64,000 nucleotides of DNA, from contig JAHIRF010000002.1 of NCBI GenBank assembly GCA_018818785.1, forward strand, positions 124,001 to 188,000, written 5' to 3'. Origin of the DNA: Thermoplasmatota archaeon (GTDB lineage Archaea > Thermoplasmatota > Thermoplasmata > UBA10834). Every line of letters begins with the position of its first letter. The stretch's first letter is position 1. The translations under genes and the position numbers were made by a program. The notes under the pieces were generated by a model. It did no database searches and was not told the DNA's origin. It was given only the letters and a program-made list of their open reading frames with translations. This document shows positions 18,753 through 27,290 of this stretch, one piece after another.

Positions 18753-19100
18753 TCACTTCGCCTTCGGTGGTGCGCGTGCAGCCTTCTGCTTCTTCACGAC
18801 TGCAACCTTTTCCTTGAGCTTGTTCCTTACGAGTATGTGCTCACGCTCGTACTTCATGACTGCGTCCTTGGTCTTGTACACCTTGGCATAGCCGACCGTC
18901 TCCATCCTGCCGAACTCGGAGGTCATGGAATCAATGACGATTCTCTCCTTCGGGGCCTTCAGAAGCGATGACAGTTTGTCCTTTACAGCATCTCTCTGGG
19001 GAGTTCCCTCCTTTGAGTGGGATGCCTTGAATGTGACCTCGATCCTCTCGAGCAGCTCGTTTTCCTTCTTGTCGACAATCTCGATCTCCATGGTCTTCAC
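18753..19100 (-). CDS. rps24e: Ribosomal protein S24e
   Basis: A 115-residue protein with the family core ERIEVTFKASHSKEGTPQR, a VVIDSM-like strand (IVIDSMTSEFG) and a basic C-terminal tail. The ATG at 19100 overlaps the dephospho-CoA kinase stop as ATGA. A second ATG three codons on is an alternative. It is next to S27ae, the common archaeal order. Confidence 0.95.
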   Translation of the reverse strand: MKTMEIEIVDKKENELLERIEVTFKASHSKEGTPQRDAVKDKLSSLLKAPKERIVIDSMTSEFGRMETVGYAKVYKTKDAVMKYEREHILVRNKLKEKVAVVKKQKAARAPPKAK

Positions 19101-19645
19101 CGTATCATGCGATTTATGGCCGCTGTCGCGAACGCCCGCGATTCGCCATTCACGTCTACTACTGCTAACCCCTTATTGGGTATTCCATATATGATTTGCG
19201 CTCCCTCAGGGGCGTATGCTATGGCCACAAGGGCTGCCAGATCCTCTTCGCCCTCCACCTTCACCTTGGTGCGTGCATCCGATCTCGCGGCGTCCCTCAC
19301 AGCCCTCCACATTCCGGGAGTTATCTTCCCGGCAGGATTCACGACTGTCACCAATGTCCCGGACATTGTCTCTATGCGATTCCTCGAACCGCAATCTATG
19401 GACCGTTGCGTTTTGTAATCGAACACCGCCAGATCGGGTTCGATGCCCAAGTCCAGAAGTGTCGTCGTTACGACATCACCAACGGTTATGACGCGCCTTG
19501 CGCCCTTGATTCGCTCATTCAAGTCGGTGACTCCGACCAACTCACCGAAGGGTCTCGCGAGCTCTTCTCGCATATCATCTGGAAGGACAAGGTCATCTGC
19601 TGGGAACGATTCATCGAACCCGCAGGGCGAACTTGCCGTTGACAC
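19097..19645 (-). CDS. GTP-dependent dephospho-CoA kinase (DUF359)
   Basis: A 182-residue protein of the family shown to phosphorylate dephospho-CoA with GTP in archaea, the last step of CoA synthesis. Typical blocks are FGELVGV, ITVGDVVTTTLLDLG, AVFDYKTQRS, VVNPAGKIT, VEGEEDLAAL and IYGIPNKGLAVV. The GTG at 19645 overlaps spt4 by 35 bases. A later ATG at about 19573 would begin just before the conserved region and is possible. Its place between Spt4 and S24e is conserved in many euryarchaea. Confidence 0.9.
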   Translation of the reverse strand: MSTASSPCGFDESFPADDLVLPDDMREELARPFGELVGVTDLNERIKGARRVITVGDVVTTTLLDLGIEPDLAVFDYKTQRSIDCGSRNRIETMSGTLVTVVNPAGKITPGMWRAVRDAARSDARTKVKVEGEEDLAALVAIAYAPEGAQIIYGIPNKGLAVVDVNGESRAFATAAINRMIR

Positions 19646-19796
19646 TTAAGCCCATCCTCCTGGCGATCTCGGACTTGCTGTGGTCAATGATTACCACGTA
19701 ACCCTGCCACTCCTTGGAGGTATCGGCACCGCAGAGAGGGCATTTATCGGCTTCGGTGATCGCGCTGCACTTCTTGCAGGCCCTCTCAATCTTCAT
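19611..19796 (-). CDS. spt4: Transcription elongation factor Spt4 (RpoE2)
   Basis: A 61-residue zinc-ribbon protein that pairs with Spt5 to keep RNA polymerase processive. Its four zinc cysteines are in ACKKCSAI and KCPLCGAD, followed by WQGYVVIIDHSKSEIARRMG. The ATG at 19796 overlaps the rpb7 stop as ATGA. The longer frame upstream is not needed. Confidence 0.94.
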   Translation of the reverse strand: MKIERACKKCSAITEADKCPLCGADTSKEWQGYVVIIDHSKSEIARRMGLSVNGKFALRVR

Positions 19797-20356
19797 TTCT
19801 TGTCCTCCTTCTTCATCCGTTCTTCCTGGATCCATTCGATCTTCCCAAGGCCAGGTTGACGCATCGTCAGTCCAATCTTGCTCTCCCTCGGGTTCCTCTC
19901 GTTGATGCTCAATGACACTATCCTTGCTCTTACGCTGTCGCCAATGCGCAGCTCACGCTTGGTATCCTTGCCGAGCAAGCGTCTGCCGTCCACATCGACA
20001 TCGATCCGATCGTCCATGATCTGACTGATGTGGAGAAGTCCATCAAGCGGGCCGAATCTGACGAACGCGCCGAACTTCATCACCTCACATACAGTACCTT
20101 CAACTATCTCATGCAAGGTGGGTCGGAACATCAGAGTCTCAAACTGGACCTTCTGATATATCGCTCCGTCTCCATGGATTATCCTACCATCACCCTGAGG
20201 TTCGATGTTCCTGACGAGCACGGTGTAGCTGCCATCACCCTCGACCTTGTTCTGGAAGGATTCTTGGGTCAGGCGCTCGGCAAGCTTATGGAAATCCTCT
20301 CCCAGCAAGTTCGGAGGGACCCTGACGACGTCCTCTTTTGATGCTATTACGTACAT
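19793..20356 (-). CDS. rpoE1: RNA polymerase subunit Rpb7 (RpoE1)
   Basis: A 187-residue stalk subunit of archaeal RNA polymerase. The N-terminal tip domain starts MYVIASKEDVVRVPPNLLGED. The S1 RNA-binding domain has EGTVCEVMKFGAFVRFGPLDGLLHIS and ends with VRARIVSLS. First gene of the operon ending in S27ae. A TATA stretch at 20402-20417 predicts a leader of about 27 bases. Confidence 0.95.
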   Translation of the reverse strand: MYVIASKEDVVRVPPNLLGEDFHKLAERLTQESFQNKVEGDGSYTVLVRNIEPQGDGRIIHGDGAIYQKVQFETLMFRPTLHEIVEGTVCEVMKFGAFVRFGPLDGLLHISQIMDDRIDVDVDGRRLLGKDTKRELRIGDSVRARIVSLSINERNPRESKIGLTMRQPGLGKIEWIQEERMKKEDKK

Positions 20357-20401
20357 TTAGACAGTCCTCTAATGCAACGGATCGCAGGTTTCTCGATTAC
20401 G

Positions 20402-20417
20402 CTTTATATATATATGG
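20402..20417 (-). promoter_or_regulatory. TATA box of the rpb7-spt4-DPCK-S24e-S27ae operon
   Basis: The minus strand reads CCATATATATATAAAG, a long TATA element about 50 bases before the rpb7 ATG. It is the strongest promoter-like sequence between rpb7 and hppA. Confidence 0.6.
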
Positions 20418-20421
20418 TTTG

Positions 20422-20443
20422 CCGAGGGGATTGACCCCCTCGG
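20422..20443. terminator. Inverted repeat between hppA and the rpb7 promoter
   Basis: CCGAGGGG and CCCCTCGG form an eight-pair stem with a short loop, just after the hppA stop. No clear T-run follows on the minus strand, so it may be a terminator, an RNA 3' end stabiliser or an insulator from the rpb7 promoter. Confidence 0.4.
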
Positions 20444-20451
20444 GTCTGAGT

Positions 20452-22596
20452 TTAAGATATCACGAACAGTCCGACGAACACGAGCGTCACTGTCGAGAGC
20501 AGTTTGACGAGCACGTGTATCGAAGGTCCTGCAGTGTCCTTCAACGGGTCACCGACGGTGTCTCCTACGACCGCAGCTGCGTGCGTGGGTGATCCCTTTC
20601 CACCAAAGTTCCCAGACTCGACGTATTTCTTGCCGTTGTCCCATGCCCCGCCGCCGTTGTTGAACATGTTGGCGACCATGATTCCAGTGATCGTGCCGAC
20701 CATGAGCAGACCGCCGACGGCCTGTGGCGCATCGTAGCCGGCCTGGTTCATCAGGACTCCGAAGAGCACTGGCACGAGGACGGGCAACAATGCGGGAAGG
20801 ATCATAGCTTTCAATGCGCCCTTTGTAGCGATATCGACACAGGCCGCATAGTCTGGCTTTGCGGTTCTCTCCATTATTCCAGGTATCTCCTTGAACTGCC
20901 TGCGGACTTCAGTGATCATCTTCCCTGCGGTCTTTCCGACGGCCCTGATGGCCAATGAAGCGAACAGGAAGACAAGCATGGCTCCGAGCAACGCACCCGC
21001 GAAGACATCCGGTTGAGCGAGATCCACCTTGAATGCATCTGCCAGGCTGCCTCCGGTCTTGTCGGCAACACGCTCGAAATAGGCGCCGAACAATAGGAAT
21101 GCTGCAAGTGCTGCACTTGCCATCGCGTATCCCTTGGTCAAGGCCTTTGTGGTGTTCCCACAGGCATCGAGCCTGTCGGTCCTCCGTCTGATATCCTCTG
21201 GCTGCCTTGACATCTCGACTATTCCACCAGCGTTATCTGTGATGGGTCCGAAAGTGTCCGTTGCAAGTATGAATGCACATGTGGCGAGCATACCCATGGT
21301 AGCCACTGCGGTGCCGTAGAACCCGTAGACCAGGTGTATAGTTGCGTCATCCACAGCCTCTGCAGGAGCTGCTGCCTGTCCGAGTGCGAATGCACCCAAG
21401 AGAGCAATGATTATTGCGATAACCGGGAGAGCCGTGCTCTCCATCGCGATGGACAAACCGGTTATGATGTTCGTCGCCGGTCCAGTCTTCGAAGCCTCTG
21501 CTATCTCCTTTACAGGTCTCCAGCTTCCAGATGTGTAGTATTGAGTTATGTATACGATTACTATGCTCAGGCCGATTCCGATGAGTCCTGCAGCGAAGAA
21601 GTACAGGTAATTGTCTCCCAACATGTACTTGGTAGATATGTAGAAGAACACCGCTGCGAGCAGGCACGTCACATAAAGGCCCTTGTTAATCCCGCTCATC
21701 GGGTCCTTGTTTTCATCCTTTATCTTGACGAGCAATACACCAGCCATCGATGCGAATATTCCGAACGATCTGGCGACCAGAGGGAAGAATATCCACGCGA
21801 GGGCGGCCTCTGGAGTCCAGCCAAGAGTCGTTATAGAGAATCCGTATAGTGTCAGACCGAGAACCATCGCACCGATATTCTCTGCGGCCGTCGACTCGAA
21901 CAGGTCGGCGCCTCTGCCTGCGCAGTCACCGACATTGTCACCGACGAGGTCAGCTATGACTGCAGGGTTCCTCGGGTCGTCCTCTGGAATTCCGGCCTCA
22001 ATCTTTCCGACGAGGTCCGCGCCAACATCAGCAGCTTTTGTGTATATCCCGCCACCAAGCTGAGCGAACAGCGCAGCGAAACTGGCCCCGAACGCGAACC
22101 CAATGGCTGCGTTGAGGGAGTCTCTCACTTCGAGCCCGACGCCAGCAGAGAAAACATAATAGATGCCGGCTACTCCAATCAAGCTGAGCGAAACGACCGC
22201 CATGCCAGAGACAGCTCCGCCGCGGAACGATGTGACAAGAGCCTCGTTCAGAGATCTCCTTGCAGCAGCTGCCGTCCTTATGTTGGACCGGACGCTGACA
22301 TACATTCCAATGTAGCCAGATAGTGCAGACGCGCCCGCACCGACCATGAATGATGCGCCTACCCAATAATAGGGTTCGATGAAGATTCCAATGAGGACTG
22401 CCAGTATCACGCTGATTATGATGATGGTCGTGTACTGGCGCTTCATATAAGCCATCGCACCCTGCTTGATAGCGTCACTGATCTCCTGCATCTCGGGTGT
22501 CCCAAGATCCTTTCTGAAAACATACCAGGTCAGATAGCCTGCGAAGGCAAGACCGACCAATCCCGCAATCGGAATCACAAGTGTGATGTCTACCAT
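20452..22596 (-). CDS. hppA: Membrane-bound proton-translocating pyrophosphatase
   Basis: About 714 residues, an integral membrane pump that uses pyrophosphate hydrolysis to move H+ (or Na+). It has about sixteen hydrophobic segments and the substrate motifs GGGIYTKAADVGADLVGK, DNVGDCAGRGADLFES, TDNAGGI and GNFGGKGSPTHAAAVVGDTVGDP. The GNTTKALTKG segment has Lys and Thr at the two positions that mark potassium-independent proton pumps. The ATG at 22596 is preferred over the upstream one at 22656 because the AT-rich TATA-like region lies over that earlier start. Confidence 0.94.
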   Translation of the reverse strand: MVDITLVIPIAGLVGLAFAGYLTWYVFRKDLGTPEMQEISDAIKQGAMAYMKRQYTTIIIISVILAVLIGIFIEPYYWVGASFMVGAGASALSGYIGMYVSVRSNIRTAAAARRSLNEALVTSFRGGAVSGMAVVSLSLIGVAGIYYVFSAGVGLEVRDSLNAAIGFAFGASFAALFAQLGGGIYTKAADVGADLVGKIEAGIPEDDPRNPAVIADLVGDNVGDCAGRGADLFESTAAENIGAMVLGLTLYGFSITTLGWTPEAALAWIFFPLVARSFGIFASMAGVLLVKIKDENKDPMSGINKGLYVTCLLAAVFFYISTKYMLGDNYLYFFAAGLIGIGLSIVIVYITQYYTSGSWRPVKEIAEASKTGPATNIITGLSIAMESTALPVIAIIIALLGAFALGQAAAPAEAVDDATIHLVYGFYGTAVATMGMLATCAFILATDTFGPITDNAGGIVEMSRQPEDIRRRTDRLDACGNTTKALTKGYAMASAALAAFLLFGAYFERVADKTGGSLADAFKVDLAQPDVFAGALLGAMLVFLFASLAIRAVGKTAGKMITEVRRQFKEIPGIMERTAKPDYAACVDIATKGALKAMILPALLPVLVPVLFGVLMNQAGYDAPQAVGGLLMVGTITGIMVANMFNNGGGAWDNGKKYVESGNFGGKGSPTHAAAVVGDTVGDPLKDTAGPSIHVLVKLLSTVTLVFVGLFVIS

Positions 22597-22832
22597 CCTA
22601 AACTCTCCGTTACCGATTGCCGCAGGATTAGGCTCCCAATATAAATTATTAACCAACTAAGTGCGCAGCTTGTGCTCTTGAATGTCCGTTATGCCAGCAT
22701 TATAAACGGCGATACAAATCATGTGTGATAGCCGCTGACAATACGAATCACGACTCGTCGGGTCGAAACAGACCGAAAACGATAGAGAAATGATTTGGGG
22801 AAAATGGTTTGCGGGCAAATATCGCCGAACGC

Positions 22833-23054
22833 CTATCTCTCGATGAGCGTCTCGACGTATCTCACGAAGCCAAGCTTCTGGATCTTATCTGCGATCTGGC
22901 CGACCTTCTCGAGACCCTGCACGTCCAAGAATGCGACGTAGTCATAGTGTCCGAACACTGTGAATCCGTCTTTGACTCCAGGGATCTTCGTTATCTTCCC
23001 CGCGTCCGTGTATGTCTTAGGCTCCAACATTACGAGTACAACTGCCTTAACCAT
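22833..23054 (-). CDS. Stand-alone Lrp/AsnC ligand-binding (RAM) domain protein
   Basis: A 73-residue protein matching the C-terminal effector-binding domain of Lrp/AsnC regulators, without the DNA-binding half. It starts MVKAVVLVML and shows GVKDGFTVFGHYDYVAFLDV. Such proteins bind amino acids or assemble with full-length regulators. The ATG at 23054 follows a GAGGTGA ribosome site. It is the second gene of a pair with a similar RAM protein. Confidence 0.88.
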   Translation of the reverse strand: MVKAVVLVMLEPKTYTDAGKITKIPGVKDGFTVFGHYDYVAFLDVQGLEKVGQIADKIQKLGFVRYVETLIER

Positions 23055-23064
23055 TTGAATCACC

Positions 23065-23298
23065 TCAGATCTCCGGGAATCCGATCAGGGTTTCGACTAT
23101 CTCGACGCCCTCGGAGCCGTATATGGTCATCCCTATCTTCGCGATCTTTGCCAGATCCATGTCCTCGGTTTCGATAGCTACATCCCATCTTCCATGCACT
23201 GGGAAAGCTTCGACTACGCCTGGCAGTTTCTTAGCAATATCCACGATCTTCTTGGTCTTCAGCAACTTGCAGCAGACTAATATGCATGCCTTTACCAT
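23065..23298 (-). CDS. Stand-alone Lrp/AsnC ligand-binding (RAM) domain protein
   Basis: A 77-residue RAM-domain protein starting MVKACILVCCKLLKT, with GVVEAFPVHGRWDVAIETE as the central strands. It is a paralogue of the following gene, ten bases away, and the two may form a hetero-oligomer. A GGAAGGGA ribosome site precedes the ATG, and a TATA-like run lies 35-50 bases upstream (near 23332-23347). Confidence 0.88.
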   Translation of the reverse strand: MVKACILVCCKLLKTKKIVDIAKKLPGVVEAFPVHGRWDVAIETEDMDLAKIAKIGMTIYGSEGVEIVETLIGFPEI

Positions 23299-23497
23299 GG
23301 AATCCCTTCCGTTGAGGCAGCAAACGGAGTCTATATGTATATAATCTATCCGAAACCACGCATGGAATGGATTTATGGAGTCTTGGGGAACCACGTTACG
23401 CCATTATCATCATTCGTGACGATTCGAACAAAAAGCATTATGACGCAACACAATGATTTTACACATGAGACGCAATGGCGTCGTATAGGTGATTCAT

Positions 23498-24190
23498 ATG
23501 GGTCCTCCGGAGGAAAGCGTCCAGAAGAAGCGTGATTTTCAGAAAACCAAAGATGATGATCTAGATGCATTCCTTACGAAGAGGGAACCTTCCAAGAACG
23601 CTAAGCCAGTATCATCTGAACTATCGACTAAGAAGCCCCAATCATCGGAATCGGATGAGGATCAACCACCTAAGGAGACTTCCGATGAGGAGCACGATAA
23701 TCAGATCAAAGCCGCTAGGACTGGCAGGGCTGCCGCCGAAGCATATCACGATGTCGCTGTCCTGAGGAAGAAATCGCATGAACACAGTCACAAGGCGTCC
23801 AAGTTCTTCCACAAATACAAGAGCAACGAGGCCAGACGCCAGAAATGCTCCTCCAGGGCCGTCGCATACCGCGAGAAGGCGTCTGAGCGGAGGGAGAAGG
23901 CAAAGGAGCACAGAGCGGCTACCAAAGAATATGATCTGGAGCTGAGGGGCGCTGCGCAGGGCAAGGGGGATCTGAGCCCTGAGGCACTGAGGAACAAGAT
24001 CGCTGTCCTTGAGCGCAAGACGGCGAAGCAGGAGTCAAAAGCGAGAAAATACGAATCACTGGCTGCTGATCAGACTGAGAAGGCCGCCAAATACAGGACG
24101 AGAGCGGCCAAGTTCCTCGAGAAGAACAAGTCGCACGAGAGCGAGTCCCGGATGTATGGGAAGAGGGCAGACAACCTCGAGAAGGTCTAG
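23498..24190 (+). CDS. Charged alpha-helical (coiled-coil) protein of unknown function
   Basis: A 230-residue hydrophilic protein. Residues 1-70 are low-complexity and probably disordered (Ser, Pro, Glu, Lys). The rest is helical with repeated patterns such as KASKFFHKYKS, RAVAYREKASERREKAKEH and KAAKYRTRAAKFLEKNKSHE, suggesting a long single helix or coiled coil. It has no signal peptide. The ATG at 23498 has a GGTGA site six bases upstream. No family is recognised. Confidence 0.65.
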   Translation: MGPPEESVQKKRDFQKTKDDDLDAFLTKREPSKNAKPVSSELSTKKPQSSESDEDQPPKETSDEEHDNQIKAARTGRAAAEAYHDVAVLRKKSHEHSHKASKFFHKYKSNEARRQKCSSRAVAYREKASERREKAKEHRAATKEYDLELRGAAQGKGDLSPEALRNKIAVLERKTAKQESKARKYESLAADQTEKAAKYRTRAAKFLEKNKSHESESRMYGKRADNLEKV

Positions 24191-24200
24191 AATCTCGATA

Positions 24201-24620
24201 TCATCGTGTCTTCCGACTCATCTCCTGGCCTTGGGCAGACCAGTGTAGGAAGGATGGTTCATCTTCCAGATCGACCGTTTCTGAGCTAGATTCGCCGTTG
24301 GCTTTGACGAATACGCGCAGTCTCCCGTCCTGAAGGACCACCTCGGCGGATTCGACCGTCGAACGGTACATAGCCACGGACTTGCCACCGATGGACACTG
24401 CCTTGTCCTCTTCTCGGATCATGCCCGCCTGTTTGAGCAGACGTATCCGTCTGTAGCAGGCCGCGATGGGTATCCCTAGCGCTTCGCTGATCTCCGTGGC
24501 GTTCATGGCCTGCACCTCCGTCATGGAGAGTATCTCCGATGAATGTTCGTCGAGCATGAGTTTGAAGGAATCCATGGCATTCATCGAGTCACGACCTATA
24601 TCCTCGACAGACCTGACCAT
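24201..24620 (-). CDS. Winged helix-turn-helix regulator (paralogue of 30395-30766)
   Basis: A 139-residue protein with an ArsR-like helix-turn-helix: MNATEISEALGIPIAACYRRIRLLKQAGMI, then a wing (IREEDKAVSIGGKSVAMYRS). The C-terminal part forms strands and an acidic tail. The recognition helix IPIAACYRRI is shared with the gene at 30395-30766. It overlaps the upstream zinc-ribbon gene by 25 bases if the first ATG is used. The ATG at 24584 would remove the overlap. Confidence 0.75.
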   Translation of the reverse strand: MVRSVEDIGRDSMNAMDSFKLMLDEHSSEILSMTEVQAMNATEISEALGIPIAACYRRIRLLKQAGMIREEDKAVSIGGKSVAMYRSTVESAEVVLQDGRLRVFVKANGESSSETVDLEDEPSFLHWSAQGQEMSRKTR

Positions 24621-25543
24621 TCCTGGTCGAAGTTGCTGCCTCCAATACCTTGTAGATGGACAGATGAGTGTTCGAAACCCGGCTTGTTGGCGGCCCTTTG
24701 GAGATAATTCACATCACCAGTCTCTATATCGAGATGAAGGAACACGACATTGTCCACTTTGAGGACTGGCAGTATCTTGCCCGCATCCATGCCTTCGGGG
24801 TTCTCCACCATCTGGCCACACGCGGAACACTTGCCTGAATCGAGAGGTCCATGCTGTCCACAGAACGGACAGTCTACCTCGTCGAGTGGGTTGTTGTCGA
24901 ACTCCATGTCTGTGAATATTCCTACGATACCGGTGTCTCCCAGCTCCAACCGGGTGCCGCATATCGGACACCTGTCAGTGTTCAATTCAACGACAGTACC
25001 ACAATGTGTGCACTCGAAAACGAAGTCGGGACCACCTTTGTCGTCCTGCAGATAATGCAGGATGCCCAACTCGGCATCGAAGTGTATCAGGGGATTGCCG
25101 TCCTTCGTGACGAAATCCTCGGGTTGGAATTCTTTGAGATTCTCAGCGCGCAGGAGTTCCTCCATCTCAGCCTCGTCTATTCCTTGTATGTACAATGCGC
25201 GGCACTTCGGACACCTCTCTGCGCCATCGGGCATCTGGGTGTTGCACTCGAAGCATTGGAATGTCTTCATGACGGGTCTTGGAGGAGCGTTAGAAGATCT
25301 AGCGACAAACTGGTCTAGAACTTGAGCGGTGATCTGGATATCATCGCGTGTAATCTTGGGCGCCTTCAGGGCATCAGCCATATGTTTCCTGCTCATAGGC
25401 TTCGCCTTGACAACCCGTCTTAGATGCCTCTTCTCTTCCTTGACAGTGATGAAGGTACCTTTCTTTCCTAATCTCCTGGCCTTCGCTGGGGCATTCGCAT
25501 CCTCGTCGACCCCTTCATCAGTCTGTTGGCGTTTCGCTTTCAT
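24596..25543 (-). CDS. Protein with three zinc ribbons
   Basis: A 315-residue protein with a basic N-terminal 80 residues and then three CxxC...CxxC modules: CFECNTQ...CPKCRALY, CTHCGTV...CPICGTR and CPFCGQH...CSACGQM. Between ribbons are short acidic segments, and the C-terminus is a mixed strand/helix domain. It may be a scaffold or nucleic-acid-binding protein. It is followed by a wHTH regulator on the same strand, and the KaiC pair lies just downstream on its 5' side. No named family is recognised. Confidence 0.65.
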   Translation of the reverse strand: MKAKRQQTDEGVDEDANAPAKARRLGKKGTFITVKEEKRHLRRVVKAKPMSRKHMADALKAPKITRDDIQITAQVLDQFVARSSNAPPRPVMKTFQCFECNTQMPDGAERCPKCRALYIQGIDEAEMEELLRAENLKEFQPEDFVTKDGNPLIHFDAELGILHYLQDDKGGPDFVFECTHCGTVVELNTDRCPICGTRLELGDTGIVGIFTDMEFDNNPLDEVDCPFCGQHGPLDSGKCSACGQMVENPEGMDAGKILPVLKVDNVVFLHLDIETGDVNYLQRAANKPGFEHSSVHLQGIGGSNFDQEWSGLSRI

Positions 25544-25678
25544 ATCCCAGATCCTCTCGTCAGATGTTTCGAATCGTTTCTCTCAGCTCAACGATTGGAT
25601 AGGATTACTTATACCGGTGTCGACACGGTAATCAGCGCTGATAACACCAGACCCTGCCAGTCTTCAGGCGTCGGAGGC

Positions 25679-26371
25679 TCAGAATCGCGCCTTCAGCACT
25701 ATCACGCCGTCTTTGCGTGTTATATCAACCGATTGCTTCCCAGTCAGATGGTTGGTGCCTCTCATCTTGAGCACCTCTATGTATTTGCGCCTGGCATCTC
25801 CTTCGTCGGAGAGCATCAGAAGGATGACCCCATCTACCGCGTACGATATCTCCGCGGGGTACAGTTCACCCGGATGTACTTCACCTGTCAGAATGGTGAC
25901 GGCCTGCCAGTTCTTCAATCGGGTCGCGAGATCGAACGCGAATACCCTGTAGTCATCTTTCATCATCGTACCCACCACCGTGATTGGATCGATGACGATC
26001 CTGTTGGGCATCACCTCGGCGATCTTCTTGTCTATGATGTCGAGTATCTCTTCACCACTCCTCTTTCGGAGTTCGAGGCCGAGGTCGAAGTAGACTATCT
26101 CCTTGCCGTAGAACTCACGCTTGGCGAACTCGAACTGAGTGGCATATCTCAGCATCCACTGCGCAGGCTCGCTGAGTGTGCTTATGTAGAGGCACTGCTC
26201 GCCATTCTCAGCACCTGAGAACATGAATTTCTGGGCGAACGTGGTCTTGCCAGATCCCGCACCGCCAGCTACGAGGACAACCGATGGATAGGGGAAGCCT
26301 CCTTCGATCATATCGTCCAGGCCAGGAATGCCACTGCTCAGTCTCGGGAAGCCATTCTCGATCATATTCAA
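25679..26371 (-). CDS. KaiC/RadA-superfamily ATPase
   Basis: A 230-residue single-domain KaiC-like ATPase. It begins with the family segment RLSSGIPGLDDMIEGGFPYPSV, then Walker A GGAGSGKTT and Walker B RIVIDPITVV, and ends with the strand EVLKMRGTNH. Archaeal members act in signalling or filament assembly. Its ATG overlaps the stop of the next gene upstream as ATGA, so it is coupled to the degenerate partner at 26368-27081. Confidence 0.85.
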   Translation of the reverse strand: MNMIENGFPRLSSGIPGLDDMIEGGFPYPSVVLVAGGAGSGKTTFAQKFMFSGAENGEQCLYISTLSEPAQWMLRYATQFEFAKREFYGKEIVYFDLGLELRKRSGEEILDIIDKKIAEVMPNRIVIDPITVVGTMMKDDYRVFAFDLATRLKNWQAVTILTGEVHPGELYPAEISYAVDGVILLMLSDEGDARRKYIEVLKMRGTNHLTGKQSVDITRKDGVIVLKARF

Positions 26372-27081
26372 ATCACTCCTTTCGAAATATCGCTCTTCGC
26401 CAGTCCTCCGGGACTGCCCTGGAAGACATGTCTTATCTGCATATCAGGTGACAGTTCGATCGTCTTCGTCGCGATTTCAGACACAAACTCGAAGAGGACC
26501 GGATGAACCTCCTTGTCCATCGCCAAGACGGTGATCACTCTCTGGGAGGCTCTGTTCCTCAGCACCGCGAGATACTTCGTGAAGAATGTCTCCACGCTCG
26601 CCATCGTGTTATAGGTCAGCAGGGTGGATACATTGTCCATCACGACGAACTCGACCATTGAGAACTCTGATGAGATATCAGGGTTCGAGCCATTCGAACC
26701 TGCTATGAACTCCGGTAGAACCTCGATGTGAAACGGTCCTTTCTGGAATTCAGCAGCGACCGCACCGCCTTTCGTATCTGACGATTGGACCGATATGGCA
26801 TCAACGAAAGACAGATTGGTCTGATCGATGCCATGGAGCTGGAGGAGATGTGAGACATATTGGTGGGGTCTATCGATCGTTATCATGATGCCTTTCTTCT
26901 GTTTTCGCTCCAGGAGCGCTTTCAGAAGAACCAAGTTCAATCGGACCAGATTCGTATACTTCACCGATATGAGATACAGCCCGCTCTCTCCTTCAGTCTG
27001 AATCTCTGAGCTGATGATCTTGACTAGCTGGAGATCCTTCTCATTCACTCGTCGCACACCCACTACACGACTATCACTCAA
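26368..27081 (-). CDS. KaiC-like protein lacking Walker A (likely inactive partner)
   Basis: A 237-residue protein with RecA-like strand/helix layout, including a Walker-B-like strand VEFVVMDNVSTLLTYN and a downstream helix, but no GxxxxGKT loop. Residues near GIMITIDRPHQYVSHLLQLHGID resemble the segment after Walker A in KaiC relatives. It is co-translated with the active ATPase downstream (ATGA overlap), so the two probably form a complex. The assignment rests on fold-like patterns, not on a firm family match. Confidence 0.6.
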   Translation of the reverse strand: MSDSRVVGVRRVNEKDLQLVKIISSEIQTEGESGLYLISVKYTNLVRLNLVLLKALLERKQKKGIMITIDRPHQYVSHLLQLHGIDQTNLSFVDAISVQSSDTKGGAVAAEFQKGPFHIEVLPEFIAGSNGSNPDISSEFSMVEFVVMDNVSTLLTYNTMASVETFFTKYLAVLRNRASQRVITVLAMDKEVHPVLFEFVSEIATKTIELSPDMQIRHVFQGSPGGLAKSDISKGVI

Positions 27082-27290
27082 TAATGCGTTATTTCATATA
27101 AGCAGATTCCCGAGATTATCCAGTGAGATATGCATTCGAACGACCATTGATCCTCAATCTAAACGGCCCGACTCATTCCCAGCAGACATTACCAAGCGTT
27201 TGCCATACATCGAAAAAGATATAAACGGGACCTATCATTGTCCTCACTGCGTCCACAGTCTAATGGGTGTTCTGACGGCGTTGGTACAGT

